Counted from the stretch's first letter, positions 14,519 through 22,554 are shown. The stretch: 23,575 nt of DNA from JALOLG01 sp035557475 (GCA_035557475.1 DATMDV010000474.1:1-23575), one strand, 5' to 3'. The notes: generated by a model not told the origin, from the sequence alone. A program made the numbers and translations.

Positions 14519-15529
14519 CTACACGGCGAGGTGTTGGCCGAACCAGTCGAGCATCGCCTGGTAGGCCTCGGCGGCCGCGTCGGCCGCGTAGCGCGCACCC
14601 GTGTCGTTGAAGAACGCGTGGTCGACGCCCGGGAAGACCCGGATCTCGTGGACGAGACCGGCGGCTTCGAGCGCGCTGCGAGCGGTCTCCTGCGAGGCGT
14701 TGACCCGCGCGTCGAGCTCGGCGTAGACGCCGAGGACGGCCGCGTTCGGTGAACCGCTGAAGTCGGCGGCGTCCGGTGCAGGCCCGTAGAACGGAACTGC
14801 TGCTGCGAGCCGCGGTTCGCCGGCGGCCAGCAGCTGCCACGTCATCCCGCCGCCGAAGCAAAAGCCGATCGCCGCCAGCTTGGCGCCGGGCGCGCGTCGT
14901 TCGAGTTCGTCGAGCCCGGCCCGCAGGTCTTCGACCAACCGTTCGGCTGATGCGTTGCCGAGCGCGGCGGTCGCGTCGCCTTCTGACGGGAGGGCCGCCG
15001 TCCCTCCTTCCTCGGAGAGCAGGTCGATCGCGAGCGCGGTGTAGCCATCGGCTGCGAGCCGCGGCGGGATCGAACGAATGTGGGCGGTGAGACCGCGGTT
15101 CTCGTGGATCACGAGGACCGCCCCGCGCGGTTCAGGCGAGGTGGCGAGCACACCGATCAGCTCGCCGCGTGGTCCGGCGAAGCGGATCTCCTCGGTGATC
15201 GGGCCGGCTGCGGCGCCGGCCGTCGTGCCCGGACCACCGGGCGCGGTGTCGGCGATCGGTTCGGTCGGCGCCGATGCCGGCTCAGAATCGCTCGTCGCCG
15301 TCTGGCTCGATGCGGAAGCGGTCGCGGGCGGTGCACTCGAAGCCGCGGTGGGGCCTGTCGGCGACGACTCCGCTTCGTCGTCGTCGCCGCCGCACGACGC
15401 CAACAGAGCGGCGGCCGCAGGCGCCGTCAGGCCGAGCAACATCAGCCGTCGCACGGCTTCGCGCCGGCTGAACAGACCGTCGGCGCAGTCGAGCGCGATC
15501 TCCGAGGCGAGATAGTCGCCAAGTGCCAC
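14519..15529 (-). CDS. Dienelactone-hydrolase-family lipoprotein
   Basis: 336 residues from GTG at 15529; an upstream TTG at 15559 is possible. The N-terminus carries a twin-arginine-like motif SRREAVRRL (21-29), a hydrophobic stretch and the lipobox LLASC with C46, so export by Tat and lipid anchoring are likely. Residues 50-110 are a Ser/Thr/Ala/Pro linker. The alpha/beta-hydrolase domain follows, with the family's Cys-Asp-His triad: C224 in GFCFGG, D273 in AELDARV, H304 in GVDHAFFND. It resembles carboxymethylenebutenolidase-type enzymes, which hydrolyse esters and lactones; the true substrate is unknown. It lies 101 nt upstream of the annexin-metalloprotease gene on the same strand, but the gap makes co-transcription uncertain. 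Divergent from the aminopeptidase gene. Confidence 0.88.
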   Translation of the reverse strand: MALGDYLASEIALDCADGLFSRREAVRRLMLLGLTAPAAAALLASCGGDDDEAESSPTGPTAASSAPPATASASSQTATSDSEPASAPTEPIADTAPGGPGTTAGAAAGPITEEIRFAGPRGELIGVLATSPEPRGAVLVIHENRGLTAHIRSIPPRLAADGYTALAIDLLSEEGGTAALPSEGDATAALGNASAERLVEDLRAGLDELERRAPGAKLAAIGFCFGGGMTWQLLAAGEPRLAAAVPFYGPAPDAADFSGSPNAAVLGVYAELDARVNASQETARSALEAAGLVHEIRVFPGVDHAFFNDTGARYAADAAAEAYQAMLDWFGQHLAV

Positions 15530-15535
15530 GCTTCG

Positions 15536-15541
15536 AGCGTA
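15536..15541 (-). promoter_or_regulatory. Possible -10 box for a leaderless transcript
   Basis: TACGCT, matching TAnnnT, sits 6 nt upstream of the GTG at 15529, with no Shine-Dalgarno sequence in between. This spacing is what leaderless actinobacterial mRNAs show. No convincing -35 element. Confidence 0.3.
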
Positions 15542-15579
15542 GGACGCGAACGCCCGCAATGGCTGGCAGGCTCTCGCCG

Positions 15580-16539
15580 ATGGAGCGGTTCCCCGCGATC
15601 GAGCCGTACGAGGTCGGCACGCTCGACGTCGGCTCCGGCCACCGCCTGGCGTGGGAGGTCAGCGGCAATCCCGAGGGCAAGCCGGCGGTGGTGCTCCACG
15701 GTGGGCCGGGTTCGGGCAGCTCCCCCGGTTTCCGGCGGTGGTTCGACCCGGCGGTATACCGGATCGTGCAGTTCGACCAGCGGAACTGCGGACGCAGCAC
15801 ACCACACGCGAGCGAGCCGGAGATCGACCTGTCGACCAACACGACCTCCCACCTGATCGACGATTGCGAACGGATCCGGTGCCATCTCGGCATCGAGCGG
15901 TGGCTCGTGTGGGGTGGGTCGTGGGGGACGACGCTCGGGCTGGCGTACGGCCAGGCCCACCGGGATCGTGTCACCGAGATGATCCTCGTGAGCGTCGGGA
16001 CCACGACGCGCCGCGAAGTCGAATGGGTCACGCGTGCGATGGGGCGGGTGTTCCCGGAGCAGTGGACCCGCTTCCGCGACATGGTGCCTGAAGCAGACCG
16101 GGACGGAGACCTGAGCGCGGCCTACAGCAAACTGCTCCACACCGCCGACGAGCACACTCGCGAACTGGCGGCGCGCGCGTGGTGCGAGTGGGAGGACACG
16201 CACGTCGCGACGCACGCCGGGCACTCGCACGACCCGCGTTACGACGACCGGCGCTTTCGCATGTGCTTCGCCAGGCTCGTGACGCACTACTGGAGCCACG
16301 CAGCGTTCCTCGAAGACGGCCAGCTCCTCCGCGACGCCGATCGACTCGCCGGGATCCCGGGAGTGCTCATCCACGGCCGGCTCGACATCAGCAGTCCGCC
16401 CGACACCGCCTGGCACCTCGCACGCGTCTGGCCAGACGCTGAGCTCGTGCTCGTCGACGACGCCGGGCATGGTGCCGCACACTCCTCGACGCTCGACGCG
16501 ATCCTCGCCGCGACCAGACGCTTCGCGACCACGCGCTGA
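15580..16539 (+). CDS. pip: Prolyl aminopeptidase (proline iminopeptidase)
   Basis: 319 residues, the usual length for this enzyme when ATG 15580 is used; an ATG at 15559 would add 7 residues. It is an alpha/beta hydrolase of peptidase family S33. The oxyanion-hole segment is HGGPGSG (40-46), followed by the diagnostic FDQRNCGRSTPH (65-76). The nucleophile is S114 in WGGSWGTTL, with D269 in HGRLDISSP and H297 in DAGHGA. The N-terminal IEPYEVGTLDVGSGHRLAWEVSGNP matches the family start. It releases N-terminal proline from peptides in the cytoplasm and takes part in peptide recycling. Transcribed alone, divergent from the lipoprotein gene and convergent with the GH9 gene. Confidence 0.93.
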   Translation: MERFPAIEPYEVGTLDVGSGHRLAWEVSGNPEGKPAVVLHGGPGSGSSPGFRRWFDPAVYRIVQFDQRNCGRSTPHASEPEIDLSTNTTSHLIDDCERIRCHLGIERWLVWGGSWGTTLGLAYGQAHRDRVTEMILVSVGTTTRREVEWVTRAMGRVFPEQWTRFRDMVPEADRDGDLSAAYSKLLHTADEHTRELAARAWCEWEDTHVATHAGHSHDPRYDDRRFRMCFARLVTHYWSHAAFLEDGQLLRDADRLAGIPGVLIHGRLDISSPPDTAWHLARVWPDAELVLVDDAGHGAAHSSTLDAILAATRRFATTR

Positions 16540-16558
16540 CGAGCACGTCGGGTTCGGC

Positions 16559-16579
16559 CCGGATTGGATTCCTATCCGG
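16559..16579. terminator. Weak hairpin between convergent aminopeptidase and GH9 genes
   Basis: CCGGAT (16559-16564) pairs with ATCCGG (16574-16579) around a 9-nt loop. It overlaps the GH9 stop codon (16572-16574). The gap between the two stops is 32 nt, so any terminator must lie here; the stem is short. Confidence 0.3.
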
Positions 16580-18314
16580 AGTGCTGGGCGAGGAACATCG
16601 CGACCCAGACCAGCGGCGCGTTCCATCTGATGCACACGTCGTTGGTGGTTTCGGAGGTGGGTTCGTCGAGATAGCAGAGCTGCGGTGGGAGCCCCTGCAG
16701 CCGATCGTCGGACGGGAACCCGGGATACGTCTTGGAGTTCGGCCCGCCGGCGATCGCGCCAGGTGGCGGAGGCGGAAATGTGGGATCGAGGTCGTGCGCG
16801 AAGTGGCGGGTCCGTTGATGGCACGTGTGATCGGTGCCGTAGCCGGTGACGAAGCTCTGCCCGAGGGCGTTGAGTCCGAACAGGAAATCGACGCCGGCGA
16901 GCGTGGCGTCGAGATACTCCCGCTGCGAGGTGAGGTCGTACGCGGTTGCGAGCACGACGAGGTTGTTGAGGATCCGACCGTTCGAACCCCAGTCCCAACC
17001 GTCGTCCGGCGCGTACGGCTGCGACCACGGTTGAGCTCGCTGGATCTCGATGATCCGATCCGCACCGCCGACCACGGACTGCTGCACACGCGTCCGATCC
17101 GTGAGGCGGCTGCCGATCGTGGCGAGGTCGAGCCGGGCGTTGACCGCGACCCGGTCCCAGTCGAAGCCATCCGGTTCGAACACGTCGGCGTGGTGGCACG
17201 GTGACCGCTGGAGGTCGTCGAGGAATGCCTGCTCGTCGGTGGCGAGGAACATCTCGACGGCCGCCCAGTAGAACTCGTCGTCGAGCTCGCCGTCGCTGTA
17301 CGGACCACCACCAAAGGCACCGTTGTCGTCGGGCGCGAACAGCATCGGATGCTCGATCGCCGCGCGATATGCAACGCGGGCGGCATCGAGCAATCGCGCG
17401 GAGTACACGGTGTCGACGTCCGTGAACACCCGTGCTCCGTGGGCGGCGGCGGCCGCCAAGTTGAGCGTCGCCGCCGTGGACGGGCGGTGGAGCACACGCT
17501 CTGTCGGATCCTCGTGGGGCCACATCGGGAGCGGCGGCCATTCGGTGCCGTGCACGCGGTGGAAGGCCGTTCCGGCCAACGGCGTTCCGGCCGGCACCTG
17601 CATGCGGACCATCCAGTCGAGCTCCCATCGACACTCGGCGAGCAGCGCGTCCTCGATCGATGATGGGAGGTGCCGCGGGCCGGATCGACGTGCGTGCTCG
17701 CGCGCCGAGAGCAGTTGGGCGACCGACAGACCGGCGTTGACGACGTACTTGCCGTGGTCGCCGGCGTCGTACCATCCACCGCTGACGTCGAACTCGCCGG
17801 CGCAACGCCAGCCGGGATACAAGCGTTCCGCGTCGGGGCCAGTCCACGCGCGCACCGCGATGTCGCCGCGGTTCGGTGGCACCCCGACGTGCCCTGCGGG
17901 TCGTCCGTACCCCGGCGCGACCGAGTCGTCGATCGCGATGCCGGAGCGTTGGAGGGTGAAGAAGCGCAACGCATCGACAGCCAACGGTCGGTACAGGTCG
18001 GACCGGATCGTGAACGGATGACTCGCGGCTCCGTCAGCGGCGACGCGGTACCCCTCGCCGGTGGCGGTGACAGCGCCGAAGTCGATCAGGTGCACGCCCA
18101 GGCCCGACGAGGGGTCGGGTCGTACCGGCCATGGCGTCGAGTCACCGACGTGCACCCCGCCGTCCAACTCGTCGCGGACCTCGAAGCGCACAGGTGCCGT
18201 GGCGTCGGTGACGAGAACCGCCCGCTTGGGCCCGTCCGGAAGGTACCCGAGCTGGTTCACGCGGACGCGTGGACGCCTCGCCAGTTCGGCATCGAGCGAC
18301 CACTCGACCGTCAT
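16572..18314 (-). CDS. Glycoside hydrolase family 9 protein, cytoplasmic, catalytic Glu position replaced by Asp
   Basis: 580 residues from ATG at 18314; a TTG at 18332 would add 6. Residues 15-105 form the Ig-like CelD N-terminal domain, beginning VRVNQLGYLPDGPKRAVLV. The (alpha/alpha)6 catalytic domain follows, with SGGWYDAGDHGKYV (178-191) providing the two conserved aspartates D183 and D186 that activate water. Later family blocks are GWDWGSNGRILNN, FLFGLNALGQSFVTGYG and HQRTRHFAHDLDPTFP with AIAGGPNS. In family 9 the general acid is the Glu of a block like S-T-N-E-V-x-I-x-W-N-A-P-L. Here the block reads TTNDVCIRWNAPL, with D559 at that position; E555 is four residues earlier. There is no signal peptide, so it probably acts on imported oligosaccharides. 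It follows the ASCH gene by 66 nt on the same strand. Activity on cellulose should not be assumed. Confidence 0.88.
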   Translation of the reverse strand: MTVEWSLDAELARRPRVRVNQLGYLPDGPKRAVLVTDATAPVRFEVRDELDGGVHVGDSTPWPVRPDPSSGLGVHLIDFGAVTATGEGYRVAADGAASHPFTIRSDLYRPLAVDALRFFTLQRSGIAIDDSVAPGYGRPAGHVGVPPNRGDIAVRAWTGPDAERLYPGWRCAGEFDVSGGWYDAGDHGKYVVNAGLSVAQLLSAREHARRSGPRHLPSSIEDALLAECRWELDWMVRMQVPAGTPLAGTAFHRVHGTEWPPLPMWPHEDPTERVLHRPSTAATLNLAAAAAHGARVFTDVDTVYSARLLDAARVAYRAAIEHPMLFAPDDNGAFGGGPYSDGELDDEFYWAAVEMFLATDEQAFLDDLQRSPCHHADVFEPDGFDWDRVAVNARLDLATIGSRLTDRTRVQQSVVGGADRIIEIQRAQPWSQPYAPDDGWDWGSNGRILNNLVVLATAYDLTSQREYLDATLAGVDFLFGLNALGQSFVTGYGTDHTCHQRTRHFAHDLDPTFPPPPPGAIAGGPNSKTYPGFPSDDRLQGLPPQLCYLDEPTSETTNDVCIRWNAPLVWVAMFLAQHSG

Positions 18315-18380
18315 TGCACGAGTACCCGGCAATCCATTTCCGAATGGAGCGTTGCGACGGTGACCACGACCGCAGTGGGG

Positions 18381-18689
18381 TCACCTGTCGTCGTCGTGCG
18401 GCTCGCGCGCGACATGGAACTCGACGCGGTAGAGGAAGGTGTCATCGCTGATCGGACCCGCGTGTGCGGCGCGGCGACGAAGGGTCTCGACGTCGTCCTC
18501 TCCGGTCCGAGCCAGGTCCTCGTCGGTGATCGACGAGAACGGGAGCAGCTCGATGTCGTCGACCTCGATGTCCACGGATCCGCTCCGGTAGACGCCGCCG
18601 ACCTTGACCTTCGGCCTCGACCACAGGCGGTACGAGACCGTGATGGTTCCGTCTGCCACACGATCGCGAAGCTCGGGACTGAACTGCAC
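18381..18689 (-). CDS. ASCH-domain-like small protein
   Basis: 102 residues, GTG start at 18689, TGA stop. The pattern FSPELRDRVADGTITVSYRLWSRPKVKVGGVYRSG, then IEVDDIELLPFSSITDEDLARTGEDDVETLRRR, then FLYRVEFHVA resembles ASCH (PUA-like beta-barrel) proteins of actinobacteria, in which a G-x-I-T-x-S-x-R-x-W-x-x-P segment is common. ASCH folds are thought to bind RNA or modified nucleotides; the biological role is unknown. It lies 36 nt after the DHFR-like gene and 66 nt before the GH9 gene on the same strand, so it may be in a small operon with them. Assignment is by pattern. Confidence 0.7.
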   Translation of the reverse strand: MQFSPELRDRVADGTITVSYRLWSRPKVKVGGVYRSGSVDIEVDDIELLPFSSITDEDLARTGEDDVETLRRRAAHAGPISDDTFLYRVEFHVAREPHDDDR

Positions 18690-18725
18690 CGCGCCATTCT
18701 GTCGACGGAAGTCCGGTCGGATCGA

Positions 18726-19382
18726 CTATTGACGTGTGAACGTCAAGTGGGTCACGCCACTCGGTGACGAGACCGCCTCGATGTCGTAGCGCTCCTCGAC
18801 GCCCTCGAGGCCGTCCCACAGGCGAACGCCGCGGCCGAGGAGGATCGGCACCTGCACGACGTGCATCACGTCGATGAGGTCGGCGGCGAAAAAGTCGCGG
18901 ATCACCGTCGCGCCGCCGCCGATGCGCACGTCGAGGTCGCCGGCTGCCTCTCGGGCGAGATCGAGCACGTCCTGCGGTGTGCCGTCGACGAAGTGGAATA
19001 CGGTGCCACCCTCCATCTCGATCGACGGGCGCGCGTGGTGCGTGATCACGAACACCGGCGTGTGGAACGGCGGGTTCGGGCCCCACCAGCCGCGCCACTC
19101 GTCGTCGGTACCGACGTCGGTCCACGGGCCGGTCTGCGCGCCGAACTTGCCCCGACCCATGATCTCGGCACCGAAGCCGACCCCGTGTCGTACGGCGAAC
19201 GCGTCGTCGACACCGGCGGTGCCCCCGGAGTCGCCGACCATCGAGTGCCAGAACCGGGTGGTGAACAGCCATTCGTGCAGGCGTTCCCCGGCGTGACCGA
19301 ACGGGGCGTCGACCGTGATGCCGTCGCCGGTCCCGAACCCGTCGAGGGAGATCGAGAAGTTGTGGACACGGACCTGGGACAT
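18726..19382 (-). CDS. Dihydrofolate-reductase-family / RibD C-terminal-domain protein
   Basis: 218 residues from ATG at 19382, fixed by a strong Shine-Dalgarno AGGAGG five bases upstream. The frame stays open to 19499, but that extension lacks any such signal. Family marks are the N-terminal VHNFSISLDGFGTGDG, the EIMGRGKFG segment, VFVITHHARPSIEMEGGTVFHFV, and the C-terminal VRIGGGATVIRDFFAADLIDVMHVVQVPILLGRG, a typical NADPH-binding and closing block of RibD_C reductases. These proteins reduce pteridine- or riboflavin-like compounds using NADPH; most of this stand-alone actinobacterial subgroup have no proven substrate. It is divergent from the SCO6745-family gene. Confidence 0.88.
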   Translation of the reverse strand: MSQVRVHNFSISLDGFGTGDGITVDAPFGHAGERLHEWLFTTRFWHSMVGDSGGTAGVDDAFAVRHGVGFGAEIMGRGKFGAQTGPWTDVGTDDEWRGWWGPNPPFHTPVFVITHHARPSIEMEGGTVFHFVDGTPQDVLDLAREAAGDLDVRIGGGATVIRDFFAADLIDVMHVVQVPILLGRGVRLWDGLEGVEERYDIEAVSSPSGVTHLTFTRQ

Positions 19383-19387
19383 GGCTG

Positions 19388-19393
19388 CCTCCT
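19388..19393 (-). promoter_or_regulatory. Strong ribosome binding site of the DHFR-like gene
   Basis: AGGAGG on the minus strand, with five bases between it and the ATG at 19382. It decides that start over the upstream in-frame codons. Confidence 0.8.
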
Positions 19394-19566
19394 GAGCGGT
19401 AATGGTGATTGTGATGTGTAACCGCTGAGCGCTCATCGCCCCGAGCTCGTGGCGCGATGATCGACGCTGTGCGCTATTTCTACGCTGGAACGACTCCACT
19501 TCCGCCGAGTTCGGTGTGACAGTCGAGGGCGGCCTCCGGTCCGGAGATCGAGCTCACCGGCAGCAG

Positions 19567-19572
19567 TACGGT
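19567..19572 (+). promoter_or_regulatory. Possible -10 box for a leaderless transcript
   Basis: TACGGT (TAnnnT) lies 6 nt before the ATG at 19579, and no Shine-Dalgarno sequence is present. This is the same spacing as at 15536-15541. No clear -35. Confidence 0.3.
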
Positions 19573-19578
19573 GGGCCG

Positions 19579-20406
19579 ATGACGGAGTCCATGGCCCGGC
19601 GCCTCTTCCAGCTGGTCGAGCCGGTCGCAGTCGTCACCTACATGGCCAACGAGCCGACCGAAGCAGTCATGGCCCTCGGCGTCGGCAACATGTGGGACGC
19701 CTACTTCGCTGGAAGGGCGGCCCCCTTGGGCCCCGACGTGCCGCCTGAGGTGGTCCACGCGTTGTTCTACAACTTCGCCGACGGTGAGGTCGCCCGTCAC
19801 ATCCCGCGCGTCTGGGACACGGTCACCCCCGAGGCCGCCAACGCAGCGCGAGAACGGGGCTCTGTCGCCGCACTGCGGCGGATCCTCGGCGATCTCGCCG
19901 ATACCCCCGCCGTCGCCCGTGCTGCCGACCTTCTCGCCAAGACGGGAACCAGCGCCCGGACGGAGGGACGAGCCCTCTACGCCGCGGTGCGGACGCTGCC
20001 GGTGCCGACAGAGCCGGTGGCGCGGCTCTGGCACGGGGCCAACCTGCTCCGTGAGCACCGCGGCGACGGCCACGTCGCCGCACTCGTGACCGCAGGCATC
20101 GGCGGTACGGAGGCACACGTGCTCCACGCCCTCTCGGAGGGCACGCCAGCGGAGCAGTTCGGGCGGGTCTCCCACCTGCCCCAAGCCCAGCTCGCAGCGG
20201 TTGTGGACGGGATGCGCACCCGCGGCCTCATCGGTGCCGACGGCTGGCTCACCGCCGCCGGCCGGCAGGTCAAGGCACGCGTCGAAGCACTGACCGACGA
20301 GCTCGCCGCTCCGGCCTACGACAGCCTCGAGCCGGACGAGCTCGAACAGCTCATCGAAGACCTCGAGCCACTCGCCGTAGTCCTCGTCGCTGCCGGGTCG
20401 CAGTAG
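19579..20406 (+). CDS. SCO6745-family protein
   Basis: 275 residues from ATG at 19579. The N-terminal half (ARRLFQLVEPVAVVTYMANEPTEAVMALGVGNMWDAYFAGRAAPLGP, followed by VVHALFYNFADGEVARHIPRVWD) is the hallmark of the actinobacterial SCO6745 family. The C-terminal half resembles a winged-helix MarR-like fold (LPQAQLAAVVDGMRTRGLIGADGWLTAAGRQVKARVEALTDELAAPAYDSL), so DNA or ligand binding is possible, but the function of the family is not established. No signal peptide or membrane segment. It is divergent from the DHFR-like gene and may be transcribed without a leader. The HIT gene follows after 36 nt on the same strand. Confidence 0.85.
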   Translation: MTESMARRLFQLVEPVAVVTYMANEPTEAVMALGVGNMWDAYFAGRAAPLGPDVPPEVVHALFYNFADGEVARHIPRVWDTVTPEAANAARERGSVAALRRILGDLADTPAVARAADLLAKTGTSARTEGRALYAAVRTLPVPTEPVARLWHGANLLREHRGDGHVAALVTAGIGGTEAHVLHALSEGTPAEQFGRVSHLPQAQLAAVVDGMRTRGLIGADGWLTAAGRQVKARVEALTDELAAPAYDSLEPDELEQLIEDLEPLAVVLVAAGSQ

Positions 20407-20442
20407 GCCAACGTCAGCTCGAACCGATGTCAGACTCGTGCC

Positions 20443-20895
20443 ATGTCGGAGTGCCGAACGTGCGATCTGGTGAAGCGACGAGACGAGGACGGAGCACCAC
20501 CGTGGGACCGGATCCGCCGTACGCCCAACTGGGACATCGTGCACGCATTTGGCACGTCGACCGAGGGTTGGATCGTTCTCGTCGTTCGTCGTCACATCAC
20601 AGCTGTCGCGGACATGACCGCGGACGAGGCCGCTGAACTGGGCCCTCTGCTGAAGGAGGTCTCGAGGGCGGTTCAAGCAGTCACCGACTGCGACAAGAGC
20701 TACGTCGTCCAGTTCGGGGAACATCCGGATCATCCCCACGTTCATGTCCACGTCATCCCACGAGCCCGCGATCTCTCGCCTGAGCATCGAGGCCCGGGCG
20801 TCTTCAGCCTGCTCGGCGTCCCCGAGGATGTGGCCGTCTCGGAGAGGCGGATGAACGAGATCGCGCAACGGCTCGACGCGGAACTGCGGATCTAG
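20443..20895 (+). CDS. HIT-family nucleotide-binding hydrolase
   Basis: 150 residues. The histidine triad HPHVHVHVIPR is at 97-107 (H97, H99, H101, H103), where H101 would be the covalent nucleophile position by analogy with Hint/Fhit. An N-terminal C4-x2-C7 pair may bind zinc, as in many bacterial HIT proteins. The family splits nucleotide phosphoramidates or dinucleoside polyphosphates. The start is ATG at 20443, without a clear ribosome binding site; CAGACT lies six bases upstream and could be a poor -10 of a leaderless mRNA. Convergent with the dienelactone-hydrolase gene. Confidence 0.9.
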   Translation: MSECRTCDLVKRRDEDGAPPWDRIRRTPNWDIVHAFGTSTEGWIVLVVRRHITAVADMTADEAAELGPLLKEVSRAVQAVTDCDKSYVVQFGEHPDHPHVHVHVIPRARDLSPEHRGPGVFSLLGVPEDVAVSERRMNEIAQRLDAELRI

Positions 20896-20927
20896 AGGCC
20901 GCTCCAAGTGCGTTCCGAGGCGGCAAT

Positions 20928-20954
20928 CGACGCGCCGGCCGGATCCTGGCGTCG
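20928..20954. terminator. Candidate hairpin between convergent HIT and hydrolase genes
   Basis: CGACGC (20928-20933) pairs with GCGTCG (20949-20954); the loop contains the palindrome CCGGCCGG. It lies in the 67-nt gap between two stop codons. No U-run. Confidence 0.4.
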
Positions 20955-20962
20955 CTCGTTCC

Positions 20963-21688
20963 TCAACCCTTGAGCTCACGGTCGAACATGACCTTGGCGC
21001 GCTCGTAGGACCGCGTTGCCGCGGCTTCGTGGTGGGCGGGGCCGAACACGCCGAACCCGTGGTCGGCGCCGTCGTGGATTTCGGCCTCACCCTTGGGCAA
21101 GGCGTTCGTCGCCTCGATGAGCGCCGTGTTGGCAGATGCGGGCTGCATGGTGTCCGCCGAGCCGAACCCGATGTACAACGACCCGGTGTAGGCCGGCACG
21201 GCGAGATGGGGCGAGTCGGGGTCGTCGGTGGTGCAGAACGACGGGTGCAGACCAACACCGGCCCGGAATCGCTCACCATGGTCGCGGATCGTGCACAGGA
21301 CCGACCGGGCACCGATGCAGTAGCCGATACAGCCCATTGCCCCGCCCCGGGCGGCCGGGTCGGACGGCAGCCAGGCAAGCAGGGCGGCGAGATCCTCGGC
21401 CACTTGGTCCTCGGTCGTGCTCAGCACCAAGCCGAACATCTTCTTGATCTCGTCGTCGTTGCGGCTTCGCATCGTGTACCACGGCTCAGCCCGGTGGTAG
21501 CGGTCGTGCGAGACCACGTAGTAGCCCCACTCAGCAATGCGCGCCATCGTCTGCTTCGATCCCTCGTCGAGACCGGGGCCGTGATGGAAGAACACGATGA
21601 CCGGGAATGGGCCCTCGCCGTCGGGCCGCACGACATGCACGCCCATCGGGCCGCTCGACGTAGTGATCTCTTCGGTGCGCGTCTGCAT
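20963..21688 (-). CDS. Dienelactone hydrolase family protein (cytoplasmic)
   Basis: 241 residues from ATG at 21688. It has the alpha/beta hydrolase triad of this family: C124 in GYCIGA, D179 in GSADT, H210 in DGADHGFGVF. The oxyanion region is FFHHGPGLDEGS (34-45). The family opens dienelactone or related esters, and members also occur in general catabolism; no chloroaromatic genes are nearby. A GTG at 21778 is in frame and would overlap the stop of the HD-like gene in a GTGA junction, giving 30 extra residues. The shorter start is preferred because homologous proteins begin close to the first strand (RTEEITTSSGPMGVHVVRP). No signal peptide, unlike the related lipoprotein at 14519-15529. Confidence 0.88.
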   Translation of the reverse strand: MQTRTEEITTSSGPMGVHVVRPDGEGPFPVIVFFHHGPGLDEGSKQTMARIAEWGYYVVSHDRYHRAEPWYTMRSRNDDEIKKMFGLVLSTTEDQVAEDLAALLAWLPSDPAARGGAMGCIGYCIGARSVLCTIRDHGERFRAGVGLHPSFCTTDDPDSPHLAVPAYTGSLYIGFGSADTMQPASANTALIEATNALPKGEAEIHDGADHGFGVFGPAHHEAAATRSYERAKVMFDRELKG

Positions 21689-21774
21689 CCCGCCACTCTG
21701 GTGCGTGGCGAACGTGGCCGCACGATCGGCCGTGGGCCGTGCGGCGACTGCCCACTCACTCGCCTTACCCCGGC

Positions 21775-22554
21775 TCACGCCATGTCGGCGGCAGGTTCCT
21801 CGACCGGCGTCGAGACCAGGACCAACTCGCGGATGACCTGTCGTTCGGCGAGCGTCCGGAGGCGTTGGATGATGACATCGCTCAGCTCGTGGCCGGTACC
21901 GAGGAGCAGGCTGCCGTCGGTTCCCGTGATGTCGCGCGTCAGGACCATGTGCGGCACAAGTTCGTCCACACTCACCACCCGTTCGAGCATGTCGGTGCTC
22001 GTCTCGGCTCCGTACGCCTCGAGGACATCGATCACCCCGGCGTCGTACATCGGATCACGACTCCGCAACACGTCGACCGCCGCGTCTCGCGACTTGCCGC
22101 TGGCTTCGAGGCGGTCGTAGGCGATCGCAACCCGCAACACGGCCGCCTCCAGCGGAAGTTCACCGACGGGTACGGCGTGAACGTTGTGGAGTCGCAGGAC
22201 CTCGCAGTCGGCCTCGAGCCCGGGAATCCGGGCCACGAGGTTCCCGCCGAGGTCGGCGATGCCCCGCATCATGCGGCGCTCGTCGTCGGTCAGCAGTCGC
22301 CCGTGGTGCATCTTGAGGGCGATGGTCTCGGGCAGGCTCAACGTCCCGAGCTGCGACGCGAACGCGAGTCGCGCGAGGTGATGGGGCCGGCGCACGCCGC
22401 ACCGCTCGCCGAGCGCCGCGGTCACGCGGCTGATGCGCTGCACGCGGGCGATGTTGGCCGGGGAGGTGACCGACAACACGTCGGTCAAGGCCTCGATGCA
22501 GTGCGCCAGGATGCCCTCGGCGGGCGAGTCGGAGGGAGCGTTGGTCGCCGTCAT
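21775..22554 (-). CDS. Degenerate HD-GYP-related protein
   Basis: 259 residues from ATG at 22554. The helical core follows the HD-GYP/RpfG layout: an N-terminal helix, HHLARLAFASQLGTLSLPETI (where active enzymes read L-L-H-D-I-G-K-I-x-I-P), LTDDERRMMRGIADLGGNLVARIPGLE, then LPLEAAVLRVAIAYDRLEASGKSRDAAVDVLRS, as in cyclic-di-GMP phosphodiesterases. The HD pair is absent (SQ in its place) and no GYP motif is found, so phosphodiesterase activity is unlikely. The C-terminal part (VDELVPHMVLTRDITGTDGSLLLGTGHELSDVIIQRLRTL) is the small domain that often follows HD-GYP modules. It may bind cyclic-di-GMP or partners. No receiver domain. A -10-like TAGGCT occurs at 22580-22585 on the minus strand. Confidence 0.75.
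   Translation of the reverse strand: MTATNAPSDSPAEGILAHCIEALTDVLSVTSPANIARVQRISRVTAALGERCGVRRPHHLARLAFASQLGTLSLPETIALKMHHGRLLTDDERRMMRGIADLGGNLVARIPGLEADCEVLRLHNVHAVPVGELPLEAAVLRVAIAYDRLEASGKSRDAAVDVLRSRDPMYDAGVIDVLEAYGAETSTDMLERVVSVDELVPHMVLTRDITGTDGSLLLGTGHELSDVIIQRLRTLAERQVIRELVLVSTPVEEPAADMA

Noticed and set aside
16084..16105. Sequence CTGAAGCAGACCGGGACGG, similar to the right arm of the palindromic element
   Set aside because: It lies inside the aminopeptidase coding sequence, lacks the partner arm and loop core, and is probably coincidence.
15442..17847. Minus-strand open frame of 801 codons
   Set aside because: It runs antisense through the aminopeptidase gene and out of frame through the GH9 and lipoprotein genes. 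Its translation is Arg/Pro-rich with no family pattern, as expected of a shadow in GC-rich DNA.
19480..21378. Minus-strand open frame of 632 codons
   Set aside because: Antisense to the well-supported SCO6745 and HIT genes; no recognisable domain.
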